64,000 nt of DNA from NCBI GenBank assembly GCA_964638245.1, contig CAZWZG010000003.1, positions 7,600-71,599 of the forward strand, read 5' to 3'. Both the position numbers and the translations under genes were made by a program. Under the pieces are notes generated by a model. The model had not been told where the DNA came from. It saw only the letters and a list, made by a program, of their open reading frames with translations, and did not search any database. Of the stretch, positions 25,492 through 33,917 are shown in pieces (position 1 is the stretch's first letter; each line of letters opens with the position of its first letter). The stretch comes from CAZWZG01 sp964638245 (lineage in GTDB: Bacteria > Pseudomonadota > Alphaproteobacteria > Rhodobacterales > Rhodobacteraceae).

Positions 25492-26229
25492 TTAGGTGGA
25501 TTCTCCGCCGTTCACGGCAATCATCTGACCGGTGATGAACCGCGCGTCGGGGGACGCGAGAAACCCGACCGTGGCGGCGATGTCGCTTGATTGCCCCATG
25601 AAGCCTGCGGGAATGCTGGCCACGCGTTTCGGATCGTCGGCGTCTAGTTCATCCTTTCGGATTTGACCCGGCGAGATGACGTTGGCGGTAATTCCCTTGG
25701 GCGCAAACTCGGTCGAGAGCGCTTTGGTCAGCCCCCAGACCCCATGCTTAGCGGCAGAGATCGGTGCCCCCTCGAAATAACCTCGAATGGCTTTCATCCC
25801 TGCAAAATTGACGATGCGCCCCCAACCTTTGTCGACCATGCCGGGCAAGAAGGCACGCGCCGAACGGTACGCCCCGGTAAGGGCGACGTCGACGACACCG
25901 TCCCAGTCTTCGTCCGTCATTTCAAGAAATGGCTTGTGGGGACGGCGGGCAGCGTTGTTGACCAGAATATCGACCGTGCCAAACCGCTTGAGAGCCGCTT
26001 CGGCGACCCGATTGACGTCCTCAGAGCGGCCCATGTCCCCCATGGCGACAAGGGCTTGCCCGCCCGCTTCTGAAATCAGTTTGGCAGTTTCGGCACAGGA
26101 CACTTCATCGCGCGATCCGTTGACGACGACATTTGCTCCTAGGCTGGCCAAATGCACGGCGATCCCGCGTCCGATATTCTTGCCTGATCCTGAGACAAAA
26201 GCGGTTTTACCGGTGAGTGATCGTGCCAT
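25492..26229 (-). CDS. SDR-family oxidoreductase lacking catalytic Ser and Tyr
   Basis: A 245-residue classical-length SDR. The glycine motif is present as SGSGKNIGRG (13-22), NNAARRP holds the Asn motif, and the C-terminus ITGQMIAVNGG is typical. Compared with FabG, the catalytic Ser position is Gly144 (NFAGMKA) and the Tyr of YxxxK is Ile157 (APISAAKHG), with Lys161 kept. Such His/Ile variants are known but are poorly characterised. The ATG at 26229 has GAGG upstream. It is the first gene of the minus-strand operon divergent from the GntR regulator. Confidence 0.85.
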   Translation of the reverse strand: MARSLTGKTAFVSGSGKNIGRGIAVHLASLGANVVVNGSRDEVSCAETAKLISEAGGQALVAMGDMGRSEDVNRVAEAALKRFGTVDILVNNAARRPHKPFLEMTDEDWDGVVDVALTGAYRSARAFLPGMVDKGWGRIVNFAGMKAIRGYFEGAPISAAKHGVWGLTKALSTEFAPKGITANVISPGQIRKDELDADDPKRVASIPAGFMGQSSDIAATVGFLASPDARFITGQMIAVNGGEST

Positions 26230-26320
26230 GAAGCCTCGCGCCTTTCCTTGTCGCGCCAGCACCTCATAGTCGCCAGCACCTGCGTTAACTAGACGCCATT
26301 TAGTCATCATTCAACGGAAT

Positions 26321-26339
26321 AATGTTGACAATCGACATT
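26321..26339. promoter_or_regulatory. Candidate GntR operator (8-3-8 inverted repeat)
   Basis: AATGTTGA, CAA, TCGACATT: eight-base arms with one mismatch each way. It sits 20 bases before the GntR ATG at 26360 and about 90 bases before the divergent SDR start, so one site could control both directions. The core TGT-N9-ACA recurs in front of the second GntR gene at 35225-35239. FCD-type GntR proteins commonly bind short palindromes of this kind. Confidence 0.6.
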
Positions 26340-26359
26340 TAATCGAATTGATTGCGCCC

Positions 26360-27058
26360 ATGAGAGACGCCGCCAACCTTAGCGATTCCAGAGGATTCAA
26401 GCGCCAGAAACCGCTGGTTCTTGAAGTGCGCGATGAGCTGGAGCGTATGATTCTCGAAGGCGAAGTGCCTGCAGGCGAACGGCTCAATGAACATAGCCTC
26501 GCGATGCAGATGGGCGTTAGCAGAGCTCCTGTACGCGATGCCGCGCGGTCGTTGGCGGCAGATGGACTTGTTACGGCGGTCGCCAATGAAGGCGTATATG
26601 TTCGCAAGCTGTCACTTGAAGATGCGCTTGAGCTTTATGATTTGCGGGCGATGCTTGCCGGGATGCTGTGCGCCCGTGTTGCTGAACGCGCAGAAGAATC
26701 CGTTCGAGTGCACCTTAGGAGACAAGTCGTTGCGATGGCTCAGGCCATCGAGGATCGCGACGAAGAGGCTTATTTCACAATCAACAACTCGTTTCATAGT
26801 GACGTTGCCGATGCCGCACGCATGCAGCGTCCGGCAGCTCTCTACAAGTCCTTGGGCAAAGAAGTGCGCCTGTTTCGATTCCAGGTCCTGACGGGCACTG
26901 CAGCCTTGCGCATTTCGAACGAAGAACACGACCGGATCGTTGCCGCAATTGAGGCTGGGGACGCCCAAGCGGCTAGCCAAGCCGGCAGTCAGCACCACCT
27001 AAATGGGAAATCACGCCTTCTGGCCCTAAGCGAAAGTGCAATCAGCGAAGAGACTTAG
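26360..27058 (+). CDS. GntR-family regulator (FadR/FCD subfamily), module A
   Basis: A 232-residue protein. The N-terminal winged helix (VRDELERMILEGEVPAGERL, MGVSRAPVRDAARSLAADGL) is followed by a helical FCD effector domain with metal/ligand-binding His residues (NNSFHSDVADAA, EEHDRIVAAIEAGD, SQHHLNG). It most likely represses the transporter genes downstream and the divergent SDR operon until a carboxylate is present. The ATG at 26360 lacks a clear Shine-Dalgarno, as expected if the transcript starts close to it. Confidence 0.9.
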   Translation: MRDAANLSDSRGFKRQKPLVLEVRDELERMILEGEVPAGERLNEHSLAMQMGVSRAPVRDAARSLAADGLVTAVANEGVYVRKLSLEDALELYDLRAMLAGMLCARVAERAEESVRVHLRRQVVAMAQAIEDRDEEAYFTINNSFHSDVADAARMQRPAALYKSLGKEVRLFRFQVLTGTAALRISNEEHDRIVAAIEAGDAQAASQAGSQHHLNGKSRLLALSESAISEET

Positions 27059-27132
27059 AGGCAATCAACCAATTGGGCCAAGCGCTGACCGCGCAAGGCC
27101 GAACATCCATGCAAAACCTAGGGAGGATCCTC

Positions 27133-28125
27133 ATGGAAAAGACAGAGACCCAAATCGGACGCGGCCTACTGGGCGTCGTTGCAGCCGCTGCCATTGCAGC
27201 GCCGCTTGCCTTTGCGACCCCGGTCGCCGCGCAGGACTATCCGTCGTCGGATGAGACGCTGGACTGGACGATTGCGTTCGGCCCGGGTGGCGGCAACGAC
27301 ATCATGGCGCGTAGCATCATTGAAATCCTGAACAAATATGACCTTTATCCCGGCGATATCTCTGCCGAAAACCGCGCAGGCGGCTCGGGCGCCGTCGGCT
27401 GGGGCTATCTGTTCGCACAGGATGGCGATGGATACGGCATCTCAACCACTTCGGGCAGCTTCGTGACCACGCCGCTTCAGGCCGATACGCCTTGGCAGCC
27501 TGAGGACTTCACGCCAGTAGCTCTTCTTGCAACCGACGACCTCGTGCTTGTGGTCAACGGCGACAGCGAGATCCAGAACATCGAAGAGTTCATTGCTAAC
27601 GCCAAAGAAAACCCGATCAACATCGGTGGTACGGGCTCGGTCAACGTCGACTTCATCGTTCCGACCCTGTTCGCTGAGAAAGCCGGTTTTGAGTTCGACT
27701 ACGTGTCCTTTAACTCGATGTCCGAACAGACAACTGCTCTCTTGTCGAACGCGCTCGACGCAATGGTCGGTAACCCCGGCGAAATTCTCGGCCTGATCGA
27801 ATCCGGCGACCTGCGTCCCTTGGTCTTCTCGGGTCAGACGACGCCTGCCGCTCTGGAAGGTGTGCCGACGATGGGTGAAATCGGGTACAACATCGGCGTC
27901 TCGATGCCGCGTGGCCTGATCCTGCCGCCGAACGCGCCACAGGAAGCTCAGGACTTCTGGATCGCGACCATGCAGCAGGTTGTCGAAACGCCGGAGTGGG
28001 GCGAGTACATCTCGGGCAACACGCTCACGCCAACCGTCCTTTACGGTGAAGAGTTCCGTAGCTTCCTTGCCGACACCAAGAACGGCTTTGAAACAGTACT
28101 GCGCGAAGTCGGCGCCATCGAGTAG
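27133..28125 (+). CDS. tctC: Tripartite tricarboxylate transporter substrate-binding protein (TctC family)
   Basis: A 330-residue periplasmic protein. A long signal peptide ends near ATPVAAQDYP; the Bug/TctC fold is visible in WTIAFGPGGGNDIMARSI, NRAGGSGAVGWGYLF and MVGNPGEILGLIESGDLRPL. The start at 27133 follows GGGAGG. It delivers a carboxylate to the TctAB membrane pair encoded next. The ligand is unknown; family members bind citrate, other carboxylates or nicotinic-type acids. The gene is separated from tctB by a strong hairpin. Confidence 0.9.
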   Translation: MEKTETQIGRGLLGVVAAAAIAAPLAFATPVAAQDYPSSDETLDWTIAFGPGGGNDIMARSIIEILNKYDLYPGDISAENRAGGSGAVGWGYLFAQDGDGYGISTTSGSFVTTPLQADTPWQPEDFTPVALLATDDLVLVVNGDSEIQNIEEFIANAKENPINIGGTGSVNVDFIVPTLFAEKAGFEFDYVSFNSMSEQTTALLSNALDAMVGNPGEILGLIESGDLRPLVFSGQTTPAALEGVPTMGEIGYNIGVSMPRGLILPPNAPQEAQDFWIATMQQVVETPEWGEYISGNTLTPTVLYGEEFRSFLADTKNGFETVLREVGAIE

Positions 28126-28146
28126 GCGCCAAGCGTACTGCGATGC

Positions 28147-28174
28147 TTCGGCCGCGGGACACCCCGCGGCCGAA
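28147..28174 (+). promoter_or_regulatory. Intercistronic 12-bp hairpin between tctC and tctB
   Basis: TTCGGCCGCGGG pairs perfectly with CCCGCGGCCGAA around a four-base loop. No U-tract follows, so it is more likely an mRNA-stabilising or attenuating element than a full terminator. Such hairpins after binding-protein genes usually raise that product above the permease. Confidence 0.75.
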
Positions 28175-28199
28175 CACTCTTACCACAGGACTTCGAACC

Positions 28200-28652
28200 A
28201 TGCGCCGCGTCTTCCTCGTCGTATTGCTCGCCGGAGCGATCTACTACAGCTACGTCGCCTTCGCCGATCTGAACTTTTTGACACGCACAGGTCGCCCAGG
28301 ACCCGGGTTCTTTCCACGCCTTATTGGTGTCACGGCGGCGATCATGATCCTCTGGACGTTGATTGAAGATCTCAGACAGAACGAAGCCGAGCGCGAGCGT
28401 TCAAATCCCCAAGCCTGGAAAGACGTCGTTCTTCTTATGGCTTTGGCGGTTTCCTATGCTGTCCTGCTCCGCCTGTTCGGCGGGTTTGTGGCGACGGTGA
28501 TTTTTTTGGGTACGACCCTGATGATCCTAAACCGCGGACAACTGCTGAAGAACGTAGCTCTGTCCATCCTCATTCCTGGCGGAGTTTACCTCCTTTTCGA
28601 TCGGGTTCTGAACGCCAATATGCCGCCTGCTCTTTTCGAGCTTCCCATCTAA
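28200..28652 (+). CDS. tctB: Tripartite tricarboxylate transporter small membrane subunit (TctB)
   Basis: A 150-residue membrane protein with four predicted helices. TRTGRPGPGFFPRLIGV near residue 28 is the TctB signature. Its partner is the large TctA subunit encoded 31 bases downstream. The ATG at 28200 was chosen from the family start (MRRVFLVVLLAG) and an AGGA upstream. Confidence 0.85.
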   Translation: MRRVFLVVLLAGAIYYSYVAFADLNFLTRTGRPGPGFFPRLIGVTAAIMILWTLIEDLRQNEAERERSNPQAWKDVVLLMALAVSYAVLLRLFGGFVATVIFLGTTLMILNRGQLLKNVALSILIPGGVYLLFDRVLNANMPPALFELPI

Positions 28653-28683
28653 GTCCTCGCCTTTACAAGCCGGAGCCGTCGCT

Positions 28684-30210
28684 ATGGATATCTTTTCGGA
28701 TCTTATGATGGGCCTTTCGGTGGCCATCTCACCGATCAATATGCTCTACCTTCTGATCGGAGCGATTGTCGGTATGATTGTTGGCGTGATCCCTGGGTTC
28801 GGCCCGTCAGCCGGGCTTGCAATCCTTCTTCCGGTCACCTTCGGCATGGACCCGATCGGCGCGATCATGATGTTGGCCGCGATCTACTACGGCGCGATGT
28901 ATGGAGGTACGATCACATCGATCCTCCTGAATACACCGGGGGAAAGCGCGACCGTCGCATCGACATTTGACGGCTTCCCGCTGGCAAAGAACGGGCGCGC
29001 CGGACCCGCGCTAGTGATGCAGGCGGCAGCGTCGTTCGTGGGCGGCACCGTTGGTGTGATCCTGATCACGATCCTTGCGCCCCTTTTTGCCCAAGTCAGC
29101 CGCAGCTTCGGGCCACCCGAATACTTCCTCCTGGCCGTGATGGGCATGCTGACGCTGATCGTTATGATCGGCACCAATTGGAAGCTCGGCGTGATCTCGG
29201 CCCTGATCGGCTTTGCGCTTGGCACCGTCGGCGTCGACCTCGAGACGGGGCAGAGCCGCTATACGTTTGGGTCCGCCGAACTGATCGGTGGCATCTACTT
29301 CATCCCGATCGCCATTGGTCTGTTTGGGCTCGGCGAACTTCTTTACGCGTTTTATAACGGGCTCCACAAAACCGGGACGGGCGCGATCGTACAGTACGAC
29401 AAGGAAGAACGGTTCTGGCCGACGGCGCAGGATTGGATTTCCACTCGAATGACGATGGTGCGCGGCTCGATCCTTGGCTTTGTTGTGGGCGTCATCCCCG
29501 GCGCCGGTGCCACGATCGCATCACTGATGGCCTATTCGACGGAGCGCTCGGTTTCAAAGAACTCCAAAAACTTCGGCAAGGGCGAGATGGCGGGACTGGT
29601 CGCACCAGAAACGGCGAACAACGCGGCTTCCTCGGGCGCAATGATCCCGCTTTTGACCCTTGGCATTCCCGGCTCGGCGTCAACCGCCGTTCTCCTGGCG
29701 GCGTTCCTGCTTTGGGGTCTACGCCCTGGGCCGCTCTTCATGGAGCAGAACCCCGAACTGGCGTGGGGTTTGATTGCCTCCATGTACCTTGGCAATATGG
29801 TCCTCTTGGTGATCTCGATCTTTGCGATCCCGCTGTTCGTACAGATGATCAAGGTGCCCTACCGTGTTCTCGGTCCATGTGTCGTGGTCGTCTGTGCGCT
29901 GGGGACATTCAGTGTGCATGCCAGCTTTGTTGAGACCTACCTGATGTTCGCGGCCGGTATTGTCGGCTTCTTCATGCGGCTTTATGGCTTCTCGCCCGCA
30001 GCGCTTGTTCTGGCGCTAGTCCTTGGTCCACTGGCCGAAGAGGCATTGCGCCAGACGATGACCATTTCGCGCGGATCCTTTGGGATTTTCCTGGAGCGTA
30101 CGCCTTCTGTCGTCATCATCTGCGTGACCGCAGCTTTGCTCGCCCTCCTGCCGCTGCTCAACCGGTTCGGCAACACCAGCGCTGGCGAGGCAGAAAAAGC
30201 AGGCGGCTAA
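28684..30210 (+). CDS. tctA: Tripartite tricarboxylate transporter large permease (TctA)
   Basis: A 508-residue protein with about 12 membrane helices. The TctA signatures VIPGFGPSAGLAILLPVTF and GAMYGGTITSILLNTPGES are followed by their second-half repeats VIPGAGATIASLMAY and LTLGIPGSASTAVLLAAF. It works as a secondary carrier with TctB and the periplasmic TctC. The Ldh-type dehydrogenase gene starts four bases after its stop, so uptake and oxidation are tied together. Confidence 0.93.
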   Translation: MDIFSDLMMGLSVAISPINMLYLLIGAIVGMIVGVIPGFGPSAGLAILLPVTFGMDPIGAIMMLAAIYYGAMYGGTITSILLNTPGESATVASTFDGFPLAKNGRAGPALVMQAAASFVGGTVGVILITILAPLFAQVSRSFGPPEYFLLAVMGMLTLIVMIGTNWKLGVISALIGFALGTVGVDLETGQSRYTFGSAELIGGIYFIPIAIGLFGLGELLYAFYNGLHKTGTGAIVQYDKEERFWPTAQDWISTRMTMVRGSILGFVVGVIPGAGATIASLMAYSTERSVSKNSKNFGKGEMAGLVAPETANNAASSGAMIPLLTLGIPGSASTAVLLAAFLLWGLRPGPLFMEQNPELAWGLIASMYLGNMVLLVISIFAIPLFVQMIKVPYRVLGPCVVVVCALGTFSVHASFVETYLMFAAGIVGFFMRLYGFSPAALVLALVLGPLAEEALRQTMTISRGSFGIFLERTPSVVIICVTAALLALLPLLNRFGNTSAGEAEKAGG

Positions 30211-30214
30211 CGGC

Positions 30215-31231
30215 ATGCCACGGCTCAGCGAAGCCGATCTGGTCAAGCTGGTTTCGCGCGCCTTTGAAGCGGCATCCATGCGCCTCGATATGGCGAAGGA
30301 TGCCGCCCAAGCGCTCGTCACCGCCGAGATGATGGGGATCAGGACGCACGGGTTATCCCGTGTGAGCGCATATGTGGACCGCCTTAGGGACGGCGGGGCG
30401 AACCCAGTTGCTGTGCCTCAGGTCACGTCCCCTGCCCCTGCGCTATGCCAAGTCGACGGGCAAAACGGGCTCGGGGCGGCCGTTGCGCACCGTGCCACAC
30501 AAGCCGGGATCGAGGCTGCTCGCGCGACGGGCCTCTCGGCCGTCTTTTGTCGTGGTTCCACACATCTTGGAGCCTTGGCACCGCACCTATTCCACGCCGC
30601 TGAGGCTGGTATGGCCGCGATATTCACAACCAATACAGCGCCGATGATTGCCGCGCCGGGCGGACGTGCTGCGGTCCTAGGTAACCAGCCTATCGGCCTT
30701 GCCCTGCCCGAGCCTGACGGCAATCACCTGATCCTTGATATCGCCTTGTCGGTCGCCGCACGCTCAAAGGTTCGACGCGCCGCCGCTGCGGGCCAAGCCA
30801 TCCCCGACACCTGGGCGACCGATCAGCATGGGCACCCGACCACCGATGCAGCCGCTGCGTTGCAAGGTCAGATGCAGGCCATTGGGGGCAGGAAAGGCGC
30901 AAGCCTGTCTTTGGCGCTGGATTTGATGACTGGCATTCTTGCAGGAGCAGCGATCCTGTCAGAAGTCCCCAATGCAAACGTTGACACTGCTATGGTGCCG
31001 AATGTCGGACACATGTTTTTCCTGATCGATGCGAGCCTGCTGTGCCCTCCCGCCACGGCCGCCGCGCGACTTGGTGACGCTCGAGCGTTGCTAGAAGCAA
31101 GCGCTGCTCCAAACCCGGCTCCTCGCCTCCCCGGTGACCGAGCGTTGGCCGCATTGCGCGCGGCAAAGGTCGATGGAGTTGACCTCGAAGCCGGCCTTGT
31201 AAAAGAGCTTGAACGCCTCGCGTCGGCTTAG
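30215..31231 (+). CDS. Ldh-family NAD(P)-dependent 2-hydroxyacid dehydrogenase (malate/sulfolactate/ureidoglycolate type)
   Basis: A 338-residue member of the type-2 malate/L-lactate dehydrogenase family (YlbC/YiaK/ComC relatives). MGIRTHGLSRVSAYVDRLRD, STHLGALAPHLFHAAE and PMIAAPGGRAAVLGNQPIG are characteristic. It oxidises a 2-hydroxy acid or reduces the 2-oxo acid; the substrate is not evident, though co-transcription with TctCBA suggests the imported compound or its product. Its stop interlocks with that of the convergent PLP enzyme gene in TTAG (31228-31231). Confidence 0.85.
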   Translation: MPRLSEADLVKLVSRAFEAASMRLDMAKDAAQALVTAEMMGIRTHGLSRVSAYVDRLRDGGANPVAVPQVTSPAPALCQVDGQNGLGAAVAHRATQAGIEAARATGLSAVFCRGSTHLGALAPHLFHAAEAGMAAIFTTNTAPMIAAPGGRAAVLGNQPIGLALPEPDGNHLILDIALSVAARSKVRRAAAAGQAIPDTWATDQHGHPTTDAAAALQGQMQAIGGRKGASLSLALDLMTGILAGAAILSEVPNANVDTAMVPNVGHMFFLIDASLLCPPATAAARLGDARALLEASAAPNPAPRLPGDRALAALRAAKVDGVDLEAGLVKELERLASA

Positions 31232-32496
31232 GCCGCGTCTGCAATCTCGCGAATGGCTTGCAGGAACTGCGCAACCTCGGTCTCGCTGTTGTAGTGGCAC
31301 ATGGACACGCGGATCGCGCCGCTCATGCCCAGCGGATCAAGGATATTGCCTGAGTAATGATCGGCCTTGCGCGTATGGGTGCGGATACCGCGCTTGCGCA
31401 GAGCCGTCACGACGTCGGGCGCCTCCATCCCGTCAACGGTGATCGAAACAAGCCCTTCGCGCTTGGGGTTGTCCACACCGCCGATGATGGTCACGGCCTC
31501 CACGTCAGCCAAGCCTTTGAGGTTGCCCGTCCCATGGATCATCGCGTCGGTCAGCGACTTCTCATGGGCGTGGATCGCTTCACCCGCCGCTACGATCCGA
31601 GACCGTCGGTCGCCTGCCGAGCACACTTCCCCACCAAGCCAGTCGAAGTAATCGACTACATCGGAAAATGTCACATAGGCGCCGGTGTCCCGCGTGCCAA
31701 ATTCCCAAGGCTCTCCGGGAGCGTCGATCAGATGCTCATGCTTCAATGCATTCAGCCGGTCCGAGACCCAGGCCACGCCATAACCATGGCGCGAGAAGAC
31801 CTTGTAGGGCGAGACAACATAGCCGTCGACGTCATAGCTCTGGATGTCCAGACGGCCATGGGCGGCATGCTGGATGCCGTCTACGATTACTATGCAGTCC
31901 GGCGCAACGCTGCGAATTTCAGCGGCAATAGCGGCCACATCCACACCCACGCCAGTGACAGGCGAGGTGTGCAGGATTGTGGCCACACGGGTATCTGGCG
32001 TGATCTCTGGGACATATTGCTCGGGGCCAACCGATCCGGTCTCGTCGTCATGGGCCACCAGAACATGCGCCTTGCCAGCAACTTCGGCCCAATGGCGCGC
32101 CGCACTTCGGGTTGCGGGATGCTCAAGAGTGCTGCCCAGCACGCGCCCCTCCGGCGTGCCAACAATCGCAGTACGGATCAGCCGGAAGAGGAGTTCGGTC
32201 CCGCTTTCGCCGACGAAAAATCGACCCTCAGGCGCGTTAAAGAACACGCTCATGTCGTCCTTGGACTTGTCGATCAACGCAACCAACGCATGAGCAGCCG
32301 GATTGTCGCGCCCCTGATTGTCGGGGATGGCCGCGAATTTCGCCGATGTCTCGACCACAGAGTTAAGCGTCAGAGCGCCACCTGCATTTTCAAAGAACAC
32401 ACGCTCGCCCTCGAAAGGACAGGCGTCGACATGGGCAAAGCGAGCGCGGATCTGTGAAAGGAGATCAGCGTCAATGGCGCGGGTTCGGTCAGTCAT
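31228..32496 (-). CDS. Class V aminotransferase-fold PLP enzyme (cysteine-desulfurase-like, without the loop Cys)
   Basis: A 422-residue PLP enzyme. FFENAGGALTL, LEHPATRSAARHWAE, VDGIQHAAHG (PLP-contacting Asp206) and VVSPYKVFSRHGYG (Schiff-base Lys232) mark the fold. The mobile loop where SufS-type desulfurases carry the sulfur-accepting Cys reads TRKADHYSG here, without Cys, so sulfur transfer is unlikely. A lyase, transaminase or epimerase-like role is possible. The start overlaps the thioesterase stop by four bases (32493-32496), so translation is coupled. Confidence 0.82.
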   Translation of the reverse strand: MTDRTRAIDADLLSQIRARFAHVDACPFEGERVFFENAGGALTLNSVVETSAKFAAIPDNQGRDNPAAHALVALIDKSKDDMSVFFNAPEGRFFVGESGTELLFRLIRTAIVGTPEGRVLGSTLEHPATRSAARHWAEVAGKAHVLVAHDDETGSVGPEQYVPEITPDTRVATILHTSPVTGVGVDVAAIAAEIRSVAPDCIVIVDGIQHAAHGRLDIQSYDVDGYVVSPYKVFSRHGYGVAWVSDRLNALKHEHLIDAPGEPWEFGTRDTGAYVTFSDVVDYFDWLGGEVCSAGDRRSRIVAAGEAIHAHEKSLTDAMIHGTGNLKGLADVEAVTIIGGVDNPKREGLVSITVDGMEAPDVVTALRKRGIRTHTRKADHYSGNILDPLGMSGAIRVSMCHYNSETEVAQFLQAIREIADAA

Positions 32497-32960
32497 GGGG
32501 TCGGCATCTTCCAAGTTGCGGTCGCAAGGGCGGCGAGTTTTCCGTCAGGACCCATGAGGCGACTTTCCATGAAAGACAAGGACCGACCTTTCTTTGTGAA
32601 CCGCCCTTCGCACGTCACTGTGCCACCCATCACGGGGCGCATGAACTGAACCTTCAATTCGATCGTGGCACCTGGACCTGCGATTTTCTTGACCAGGTGC
32701 CCCATAGAGATGTCCATGGCCGAGGCCATCGCTCCGCCATGTAAAGACCCCTGCGGATTGCGCAGCAGGTCGGTCACCTCGAAGGTCAATCGGCAAACCT
32801 CTTTGTCCGCGTCAGGCGCATCTTCGGGCAAATACTCGAAGTCCAGCCCAAGAAAGCGCGCGAAGAAAAAGGTCTCGAAAGCCTGTTCATGGCCTTCGAT
32901 CGCATGTTCAAAATGTGCGCGCGCAGCGGCTTCATCGATGCGCTTTGGAGCGTCGGCCAT
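32493..32960 (-). CDS. PaaI-type hotdog-fold thioesterase
   Basis: A 155-residue hotdog protein. NPQGSLHGGAMASAMDISMG contains the conserved HGG helix start, followed by ATIELKVQFMRPVMGG and RFTKKGRSLSFMESRL. It would hydrolyse an acyl-CoA, probably one from this operon's CoA-transferase, ligase or crotonase steps. Its ATG overlaps the crotonase stop (TGATG), and its own stop overlaps the next gene. Confidence 0.88.
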   Translation of the reverse strand: MADAPKRIDEAAARAHFEHAIEGHEQAFETFFFARFLGLDFEYLPEDAPDADKEVCRLTFEVTDLLRNPQGSLHGGAMASAMDISMGHLVKKIAGPGATIELKVQFMRPVMGGTVTCEGRFTKKGRSLSFMESRLMGPDGKLAALATATWKMPTP

Positions 32961-33900
32961 CAGGCGCCCACGAACTGTGGCTTGCGCTTTTCAAGGAATG
33001 CGCGACGGCCTTCGATGTAGTCCTGACTGTCAAAGCAGGCCTTCACGCGGCGNNNNNNNNNNNNNNNNNNNNNNNNNNNNNNNNNNNNNNNNNNNNNNNN
33101 NNNNNNNNNNNNNNNNNNNNNNNNNNNNNNNNNNNNNNNNNNNNNNNNNNNNATGCGCGACGGCCTTCGATGTAGTCCTGACTGTCAAAGCAGGCCTTCA
33201 CGCGGCGTTCGCATTCTTCGAGCTGGCGTTCACTTTCGGGCGCAACAGTCTGGGCGACGATGAATTTCACGGAGCTGACAGTCATCGGCGCATTGGCCGC
33301 AATCATCTTGGCGGTCTCTTCTGCGACCTCACCCACCTTGTCATCGGGAACAACCCGGTTCACCAGTCCCATGATCCGCGCCTCTTCTGCGTCAAAGCGG
33401 CGTGCAGTGAAGAATATTTCCTTAGCGAAGGATGGGCCGACCACGTCGGCGAGCCGCTTGATCCCCGGATAGCCGTACCCGAGGCCCAACTTGGCCGCAG
33501 GGACCGCAAACTGCGAGCCTTCGCCGCAAATCCGCAAATCACAGCTGAGCGACAGAGCCACCCCGCCCCCAATACAGAACCCGTCGATCTGTGCGATCGT
33601 GGGCTTGGAGAACGCTTCAAGCTTGTCATAGACCCGCTTTGTCGTTGCGTTGTAGTGCGCCACGGCTTCTTCGCTAGCACGCTCGCTCTCGAACTTCGAA
33701 ACATCCGCACCCGAAACGAACGCCTTCCCGCCAGCCCCCGAAAGGATCAGGATGCGAACGTCCGGGTCCGCTTCGTACGTATCAACCGCAGCTTCGACGG
33801 CTTCCCACATTTCCAACGAAACCGCGTTCCGCTTTTCGGGCTGGTTAAAGATGATACGGGCGATTTCGCCCGATTTCTCGGTGATGATTTTATCGGTCAT
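32960..33900 (-). CDS. Crotonase-superfamily enzyme lacking both hydratase glutamates; contains a false assembly gap
   Basis: The 941-base interval holds 100 N plus a 55-base duplication. Removing 155 bases leaves 786, an exact frame of 261 residues ending RRAFLEKRKPQFVGA, normal for the family. Oxyanion-hole motifs are present (FVSGADVSKF, GFCIGGGVAL). The two catalytic Glu of enoyl-CoA hydratase are Ala115 and Ala135, and a Tyr (Tyr142, KLGLGYGYPG) falls where methylmalonyl-CoA decarboxylase has its active-site Tyr, by my remembered alignment. Decarboxylation or hydrolysis of a malonyl-type CoA is therefore more likely than hydration. Co-transcribed with the CoA-transferase and thioesterase genes. 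Confidence 0.85.
33053..33152. other. 100-N scaffold join with identical 55-base flanks
   Basis: Bases 32998-33052 and 33153-33207 are identical (55 bases, starting ATGCGCGACGGCCTTCGATG). The N run is a placeholder between contigs that overlap by 55, not missing sequence. Collapsing it restores the crotonase frame. Confidence 0.95.
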
Positions 33901-33917
33901 GGTTCGCGTCCGTTGAA

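Noticed and set aside
31357..32457. 366-codon plus-strand frame opposite the PLP enzyme
   Set aside because: The minus strand has intact PLP-enzyme motifs; the plus frame has none.
32998..33207. A 55-base direct repeat as a possible transposon target duplication or attachment site
   Set aside because: It flanks exactly 100 N, and removing it restores the gene; an assembly overlap explains it fully.
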